From Fidelibacterota bacterium (GTDB lineage: Bacteria; Marinisomatota; Marinisomatia; Marinisomatales; UBA1611), in NCBI GenBank assembly GCA_002722105.1, contig PBKF01000050.1, positions 12,522 to 26,450 on the forward strand: DNA of 13,929 bases. The letters are read 5' to 3'. The position numbers and the translations under genes are program-made. Positions 10,469 to 13,929 of the stretch are shown here, in pieces (the stretch's first letter is position 1; the number at the start of each line of letters is the position of its first letter). A model generated the notes under the pieces. The model was not told where the DNA came from. It made no database searches and saw nothing but the letters and a program-made list of their open reading frames with translations.

Positions 10469-10846
10469 TTAAGCAATGTCAACTTCAGCCCCAGCTTCTT
10501 CTAACTGAGTCTTGATGTCATTGGCCTCTGTTTCAGAAACACCTTCTTTCAGTGCTTTCGGTGCGGAATCAACAAGTTCTTTAGCTTCCTTTAATCCTAA
10601 ATCCGTGAGGCCTCTAACTACTTTGATAACATTGATCTTAGCTTGACCAGCTGATTTAAGAATAACGTCAAATTCAGTTTTTGCTTCTGCACCGCCATCT
10701 CCACCAGCAGCCGGAGCGGCTGCTACGGCAACCGGAGCGGCTGCGGTTACACCGAATTTTTCTTCGATTTCATTTATGAGTTCTGAGATTTCCACCATAT
10801 TTGATTCTTCAAGATATGTGAGAACGTCTGCACGAGTAACTGCCAT
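10469..10846 (-). CDS. rplL: 50S ribosomal protein L7/L12
   Basis: Acidic stalk protein present as several dimers on L10; it recruits and stimulates the translational GTPases (EF-Tu, EF-G, IF2). The product has 125 residues. An N-terminal dimerisation helix (about 1-32) precedes a flexible Ala/Gly/Pro hinge (about 34-52, [19 protein letters not shown]). The C-terminal factor-binding domain contains [24 protein letters not shown] at 10873 would add nine residues, but the ATG at 10846 has AAAGGAG eight bases upstream and gives the usual [16 protein letters not shown] start, so I chose it. It follows rplJ by 29 bases. A strong SD fits the need for more L7/L12 than L10. Confidence 0.98.
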   Translation of the reverse strand: MAVTRADVLTYLEESNMVEISELINEIEEKFGVTAAAPVAVAAAPAAGGDGGAEAKTEFDVILKSAGQAKINVIKVVRGLTDLGLKEAKELVDSAPKALKEGVSETEANDIKTQLEEAGAEVDIA

Positions 10847-10854
10847 TTTGACTA

Positions 10855-10861
10855 CTCCTTT
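10855..10861 (-). promoter_or_regulatory. Shine-Dalgarno of rplL (decides the start)
   Basis: AAAGGAG on the minus strand lies eight bases before ATG at 10846. It sits inside the extension that a TTG start at 10873 would translate, so the shorter product is the right one. Confidence 0.9.
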
Positions 10862-10875
10862 ACTATTATTCAAGA

Positions 10876-11391
10876 TTAAAATTTATGTTCTTTTAAATTA
10901 TTCAAAACACCTACAGTATTCTGCATTGGTGAACTTAATGTGGAAACTAACTTTTGCAATGGGCTGTTTAACATAGCAACCAGCTTTGCTAATAATTCTT
11001 CCTTATTTGGCAAGTCTGCCAACTTTTTAAATTCTTCCCCAGGTAAAAACTCACCATCAAATAAAATTCCTTTTACGGTTGGCAAATCATTATCCTTATT
11101 AAATTTTTTAATTACCTTAGCTGGTGAAACTGGTTCACCATAGGATATGGCAATTGCAGTAGATCCTGTTAGGACTTCATCTAAACCAGTTATTTTATTT
11201 TCTTCGGCAGCTAATTTGATCAGTGTATTCTTTGCAACCTTGTATTCAACATCAGCTTTAAAAAATTCACTTCTAAGCTTGGTCACATCACTAACATTTA
11301 ATCCGTGATATTCAGTAAAATAAACGGCCTTAGCTTTGGAGAAGGCTTCCGTTAGTTGTTTTACCTGTTCAATATTTTTTGTATTAGGCAT
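10876..11391 (-). CDS. rplJ: 50S ribosomal protein L10
   Basis: Base of the ribosomal stalk: the N-terminal domain binds 23S rRNA near L11, and the C-terminal helix carries L7/L12 dimers. It has 171 residues, within the usual 165-180. The N-terminal signature [21 protein letters not shown] and the segment [12 protein letters not shown] are typical. The hydrophobic C-terminal helix (about 135-171, [20 protein letters not shown]) is the expected L7/L12-binding element. The ATG at 11391 lies four bases after the rplA stop. Its SD AAGG (11399-11402) sits in the last rplA codons with a 7-base spacer, so the two genes are tightly coupled. The long leader through which L10-L7/L12 represses this gene in E. 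coli is absent from the gap. Confidence 0.97.
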   Translation of the reverse strand: MPNTKNIEQVKQLTEAFSKAKAVYFTEYHGLNVSDVTKLRSEFFKADVEYKVAKNTLIKLAAEENKITGLDEVLTGSTAIAISYGEPVSPAKVIKKFNKDNDLPTVKGILFDGEFLPGEEFKKLADLPNKEELLAKLVAMLNSPLQKLVSTLSSPMQNTVGVLNNLKEHKF

Positions 11392-11395
11392 AAGA

Positions 11396-12085
11396 CTACC
11401 TTATAGATGTATGGTCAATTTGGATTCCCGGTCCCATAGTAGATGAAACAGACATTTTTTCTAGATACTGGCCTTTTACTGATGCTGGCCGGGCTTTTAT
11501 CACTGTATCATAAACTTTTTCAATATTTTCAACTAATTTTTCCTTATCAAAGGAAATTTTTCCACAGACTACATGAATAATACCGGTTTTTTCGACACGC
11601 AATTCAACCTGTCCAGCTTTTAAATCTTTTACTGCTTTTGCCACATCCATAGTAACAGTTCCACTTTTTGGATTAGGCATAAGTCCTTTCGGACCTAATA
11701 TTTTCCCTAATTTACCTAATTCACCCATCATATCTGGCGTGGCAATAATTTTATCTACATCTGTCCAACCATTTTTGATTTTAGATAAATAATCCTTGTT
11801 ACCGACATAATCAGCACCGGCTTCCTGTGCTTCTTTTTCTTTTGGTCCTTGAGCCAAAACTAAAACAGAAACACTTTTCCCTGTTCCATGAGGCAATGGC
11901 GTTGTTATCCGAATATTTTCTTCTGCATGACGAGGATCTACGTCCAAATTAATTGACAAATCTACACTTTCATCAAATTTGGTATATTTGTATTCCAAAA
12001 CCATTTCTACTGCTTCAACTAATGGATAAGCTTTCATCTTGTCATATTTTTCAGATATTGATTTCTTATTTTTAGATATTTTCAT
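11396..12085 (-). CDS. rplA: 50S ribosomal protein L1
   Basis: L1-stalk protein that binds 23S rRNA at the E site and helps release deacylated tRNA; in many bacteria it also represses translation of its own rplKA message. It has 229 residues, normal for bacterial L1. The RNA-binding signature [20 protein letters not shown] is intact, as are [22 protein letters not shown] in the N-terminal domain and [11 protein letters not shown] near the end. The ATG at 12085 lies nine bases after the rplK stop. Upstream bases give only a poor SD (GGTTAAAG), so translational coupling to rplK is likely. Confidence 0.98.
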   Translation of the reverse strand: MKISKNKKSISEKYDKMKAYPLVEAVEMVLEYKYTKFDESVDLSINLDVDPRHAEENIRITTPLPHGTGKSVSVLVLAQGPKEKEAQEAGADYVGNKDYLSKIKNGWTDVDKIIATPDMMGELGKLGKILGPKGLMPNPKSGTVTMDVAKAVKDLKAGQVELRVEKTGIIHVVCGKISFDKEKLVENIEKVYDTVIKARPASVKGQYLEKMSVSSTMGPGIQIDHTSIR

Positions 12086-12094
12086 ATTTAAACT

Positions 12095-12520
12095 TTAACC
12101 ATTGACTTCAATACCCATTGAAACACAAGTACCTTTGATCATTATCATAGCCTGTTCAACAGTATTGGCGTTTAAGTCCGGCATTTTTATTTCAGCAATA
12201 GATCGGATGTCGGATTCTGTGATTGTCCCAACCTTTTCACGGTTAGGCTCACCGGAACCTTTTGGAATTTTTGCAGCTTTTAGAATTAATTTTGCAGCAG
12301 GAGGCGTTTTCGTAATAAAGGTAAAACTGCGATCAGCATAAACTGTGATTTCCACAGGAATTACATCACCCATCTTATCTTGAGTTTCAGCATTAAAAGC
12401 TTTGCAAAAATCCATTATATTCACGCCATGTTGACCTAATGCCGGGCCAACAGGCGGCGCAGGATTTGCCTGACCAGCCTGAATCTGCAATTTAATAAAT
12501 CCAATAATTTTTTTTGCCAT
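12095..12520 (-). CDS. rplK: 50S ribosomal protein L11
   Basis: Binds the GTPase-associated centre of 23S rRNA next to the stalk and takes part in factor-dependent GTP hydrolysis and RelA-type stringent signalling. It has 141 residues, the standard length. The N-terminal proline-rich signature [20 protein letters not shown], part of the thiostrepton-site region, is intact. The C-terminal rRNA-binding domain (about 75-141) includes the conserved [21 protein letters not shown]. The ATG at 12520 lies 17 bases after the nusG stop. The only SD candidate, AAGG at 12532-12535, is 11 bases upstream and falls in a small AU-only inverted repeat. Confidence 0.98.
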   Translation of the reverse strand: MAKKIIGFIKLQIQAGQANPAPPVGPALGQHGVNIMDFCKAFNAETQDKMGDVIPVEITVYADRSFTFITKTPPAAKLILKAAKIPKGSGEPNREKVGTITESDIRSIAEIKMPDLNANTVEQAMIMIKGTCVSMGIEVNG

Positions 12521-12522
12521 AA

Positions 12523-12540
12523 TAAATAAAACCTTATTTA
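12523..12540 (-). repeat. Small AU-only inverted repeat over the rplK ribosome-binding region
   Basis: On the minus strand UAAAUAA (12540-12534) can pair with UUAUUUA (12529-12523) around a GGUU loop, seven pairs in all. It spans the nusG stop and the AAGG that may serve rplK. All pairs are A-U, so the stem is weak, and such repeats arise easily by chance in AT-rich gaps. It is listed because this is where L1-dependent control of rplKA would be expected. Confidence 0.2.
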
Positions 12541-13071
12541 ATTTTCCATTTTAACTTGAAGATAATCAAGCTCAACGGGAGTTTGTCTCCCAAAAATACT
12601 TACCAAAACCTTTAGTTTCTGCTTATCGTGGTTTACTTCCTGTACAAGCCCTGAAAAATCCATAAATGGACCATCTGTTACCTTGACAGGGTCACCGACC
12701 TTATATGGCGCAGCCTCTGTAACTCTTAGAGGGCCATCACCTCCATCAAAATCTCCTAGGAAACGCTGTGCTTCTTCAGGCCTCAACGGCTGTGGCGATC
12801 CTTTTGGACCAACAAAAGAAATCACACCATTTACATTTTCAAGGAGATAACGTGTTTCCTTATTCATTTCAAGCCGAATAAGCAAATAACCGGGAAAAAA
12901 GACCCGCTCTTTTATTTTCTTTTTCCCGTCTCTCATTTCAACAATGTTTTCAGATGGGACTAGCACATCACTGATTTTATCATCCATTTCTGAAATAGAA
13001 ACATCGTATAGAATGGCTTCTTTAATCTTTTTTTCCTTTCCGGAAATAACTCGTAACGTATACCAGTCCAT
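12538..13071 (-). CDS. nusG: Transcription termination/antitermination factor NusG
   Basis: Universally conserved elongation factor that binds the RNA polymerase clamp, affects pausing, and links polymerase to Rho or to ribosomal protein S10. It has 177 residues, a usual length. The N-terminal NGN domain (about 1-110) begins [18 protein letters not shown] and contains [14 protein letters not shown]. The C-terminal KOW domain (about 120-177) shows [17 protein letters not shown] and ends with [11 protein letters not shown]. The ATG at 13071 lies three bases after the secE stop with no recognisable SD, so coupling to secE is likely. The secE-nusG-rplKAJL-rpoBC order is widespread in bacteria. 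Confidence 0.98.
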   Translation of the reverse strand: MDWYTLRVISGKEKKIKEAILYDVSISEMDDKISDVLVPSENIVEMRDGKKKIKERVFFPGYLLIRLEMNKETRYLLENVNGVISFVGPKGSPQPLRPEEAQRFLGDFDGGDGPLRVTEAAPYKVGDPVKVTDGPFMDFSGLVQEVNHDKQKLKVLVSIFGRQTPVELDYLQVKMEN

Positions 13072-13074
13072 AAA

Positions 13075-13257
13075 CTATAGAATAAAATTCATTACTTTCG
13101 ATAATAGGAAATCCACAAAGAACAAAAATATAATCAAAATGAAAGATAAGGATAAGACCACATAGGTTGAACTTTTCAATTCTTCCCAATTTGGCCACGA
13201 AACTTTTTTCATCTCAAACTGAACATCAGCTATAAATTGCTGAAGCTTTTTAATCAC
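13075..13257 (-). CDS. secE: Preprotein translocase subunit SecE
   Basis: Small essential inner-membrane subunit that clamps SecY in the SecYEG channel. It has 60 residues, the short single-span form found outside enterobacteria (E. coli has three spans). The amphipathic N-terminal part carries the family signature EMKKVSWPNWEELKSST (about residues 15-31). One hydrophobic segment follows (about 32-53, VVLSLSFILIIFLFFVDFLL). The start is GTG at 13257 with AAGGA eight to nine bases upstream; no ATG precedes the signature. It lies 47 bases after the tRNA gene and three bases before nusG. Confidence 0.96.
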   Translation of the reverse strand: MIKKLQQFIADVQFEMKKVSWPNWEELKSSTYVVLSLSFILIIFLFFVDFLLSKVMNFIL

Positions 13258-13264
13258 TCTATTT

Positions 13265-13269
13265 TCCTT
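13265..13269 (-). promoter_or_regulatory. Shine-Dalgarno of secE (supports the GTG start)
   Basis: AAGGA on the minus strand precedes GTG at 13257 with a normal spacing, which supports GTG as the start of this very short protein. Confidence 0.75.
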
Positions 13270-13304
13270 ATTTTTGTAAGTCTTTAAAAGTAGTTCAATA
13301 ATTG

Positions 13305-13377
13305 CAGGAGAGACAGGACTTGAACCTGCAACCTACGGCTTTGGAGGCCGTTGCTCTACCAATTGAGCTACTCTCCT
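13305..13377 (-). tRNA. trnW: tRNA-Trp (anticodon CCA)
   Basis: A full 73-base cloverleaf can be drawn: acceptor AGGAGAG/CTCTCCT, D stem GCTC/GAGC with GG in the loop, anticodon stem ACGGC/GCCGT, loop CTCCAAA with anticodon CCA, a 5-base variable loop, and T stem GCAGG/CCTGT (one G-U pair) with loop TTCAAGT. The discriminator is G, as expected for tRNA-Trp, and the 3' CCA is not encoded. The gene lies inside the operon, 40 bases after rpmG and 47 before secE, so it must be cut out of the mRNA. A tRNA-Trp before secE is a known arrangement in several phyla. Confidence 0.98.
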
Positions 13378-13417
13378 ATAATTAGCCAGGGTGAATAATA
13401 CATCCACTAAAAAAAGG

Positions 13418-13582
13418 CTATTTCGTTTCTTTGAAAACAACATGTTTACGTACAAAAGGGTCATATTTTTTGTATTCTACACGACCGGGATGGAGTTTTT
13501 TACTTTTAGTTATCGTATAACGATAGCCTGTCCCAGCTGTACTTTCAATTTGTATTATTGCACGTTTACTATTACCTGCCAT
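13418..13582 (-). CDS. rpmG: 50S ribosomal protein L33, cysteine-free type
   Basis: Small large-subunit protein near the E site. The 54 residues begin [20 protein letters not shown] and contain the family signature [19 protein letters not shown] at the C-terminus. Neither zinc-binding CxxC pair is present, so this is the zinc-independent (C-minus) form. ATG at 13582 lies 11 bases after the tuf stop. The SD AGGA (13592-13595) overlaps that stop with a 9-base spacer, which suggests coupled translation. Another ATG seven bases upstream is out of frame. The gene is followed by the tRNA-Trp of the same transcript. Confidence 0.96.
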   Translation of the reverse strand: MAGNSKRAIIQIESTAGTGYRYTITKSKKLHPGRVEYKKYDPFVRKHVVFKETK

Positions 13583-13593
13583 AGCACATAATC

Positions 13594-13929
13594 CTATTCA
13601 ACAATTTCAGTAACTACACCAGCACCAACAGTATGGCCACCTTCTCGGATAGCAAAACGAAGTTCTTGATCCATCGCGATCGGCGTAATTAATTCAACAT
13701 CAAATTCTACATTATCTCCAGGCATAACCATTTCTGTTCCACTTGGTAATGTAGCGACTCCTGTTACATCGGTAGTTCTAAAATAAAACTGTGGTCTATA
13801 TCCATTGAAAAAAGGAGTATGCCTACCACCTTCATCTTTCTTCAGCACATAAACACTAGCTTTAAATTTAGTATGAGGTGTAATTGAACCTGGGGCAGCA
13901 AGAACCATACCCCTAGTTAAGTCTTCCTT
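13594..13929 (-). CDS. tuf: Elongation factor Tu (EF-Tu), C-terminal part; runs off the right edge
   Basis: EF-Tu is the GTPase that delivers aminoacyl-tRNA to the ribosome. Only the last 111 codons are present, all of domain III and the end of domain [22 protein letters not shown], then [40 protein letters not shown] and the terminal [14 protein letters not shown]. The frame stays open to the window end, so the ATG at 13908 is internal and not a start. The G domain lies outside. One difference from E. coli is His in EGGHTVGAG, where E. coli has Arg. Its place just before rpmG-trnW-secE matches tufB-type loci in other bacteria. Confidence 0.97.
   Translation of the reverse strand, partial: KEDLTRGMVLAAPGSITPHTKFKASVYVLKKDEGGRHTPFFNGYRPQFYFRTTDVTGVATLPSGTEMVMPGDNVEFDVELITPIAMDQELRFAIREGGHTVGAGVVTEIVE

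Noticed and set aside
10847..10873. TTG at 10873 as the rplL start (nine more residues)
   Set aside because: The extension contains the strong SD of the ATG at 10846, and the family begins at the [13 protein letters not shown] sequence.
13409..13417. T-run after the rpmG stop as a terminator
   Set aside because: The bases before it form at best a 4-bp A-U-rich stem, and ending transcription here would cut off tRNA-Trp and the rest of the operon.
13383..13420. TAGCC/GGCTA 5-bp inverted repeat between rpmG and the tRNA
   Set aside because: Short arms with a 28-base loop; could help tRNA processing but is not distinguishable from chance.
13906..13908. ATG at 13908 as the start of a small gene
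   Set aside because: It is an internal Met of EF-Tu; the frame and homology continue to the window edge.

Overview
This window is a single, uninterrupted, co-directional block of the core transcription and translation machinery. Every gene lies on the minus strand, so transcription runs from the right end to the left. The order is tuf (3' part only) - rpmG - tRNA-Trp - secE - nusG - rplK - rplA - rplJ - rplL - rpoB - rpoC - rpsL - rpsG - fusA (5' part only). The longest non-coding gap is 79 bases (rpoC to rpsL), so no stretch of more than 300 bases lacks a gene. I see no mobile element, CRISPR array, broken gene or foreign insertion.

Organism: a bacterium with AT-rich DNA. RpoC is 1415 residues and carries a large insertion inside the trigger loop (SI3-like). 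RpoB is 1258 residues and carries a charged lineage insertion (about residues 885-1005). The RpoC N-terminus resembles that of Bacteroidota, Chlorobiota and their relatives (FCB superphylum). Shine-Dalgarno (SD) sequences are strong before some genes and absent before others, and non-ATG starts are frequent. An uncultured marine FCB lineage such as Marinimicrobia (SAR406) would fit, but that is a low-confidence guess from memory of sequences.

Right part (13929-13305): the EF-Tu C-terminus, ribosomal protein L33 of the cysteine-free type, and a tRNA-Trp(CCA) embedded in the transcript. Middle part (13257-10469): SecE of the Sec translocase, elongation factor NusG, then the L11, L1, L10 and L7/L12 stalk-related proteins. 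Left part (10421-1): RNA polymerase beta and beta', then S12, S7 and EF-G, the classical str genes joined directly to the rpoBC block.

The genes form one functional set: RNA polymerase and its elongation factor, ribosomal stalk and decoding-centre proteins, and the two GTPases that drive elongation. The most interesting non-coding signal is an 8-bp perfect inverted repeat just upstream of rpsL, whose 3' arm contains the likely SD region. A 12-codon mini-ORF ending in tandem stops overlaps its 5' arm. Other points are a Met-to-Gly difference in the rifampicin cluster of RpoB, TTG starts for rpoB, rpoC and probably fusA, and very short gaps where Escherichia coli has its L10 leader and rpoB attenuator. 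I found no new biological system; this is a conserved housekeeping region.
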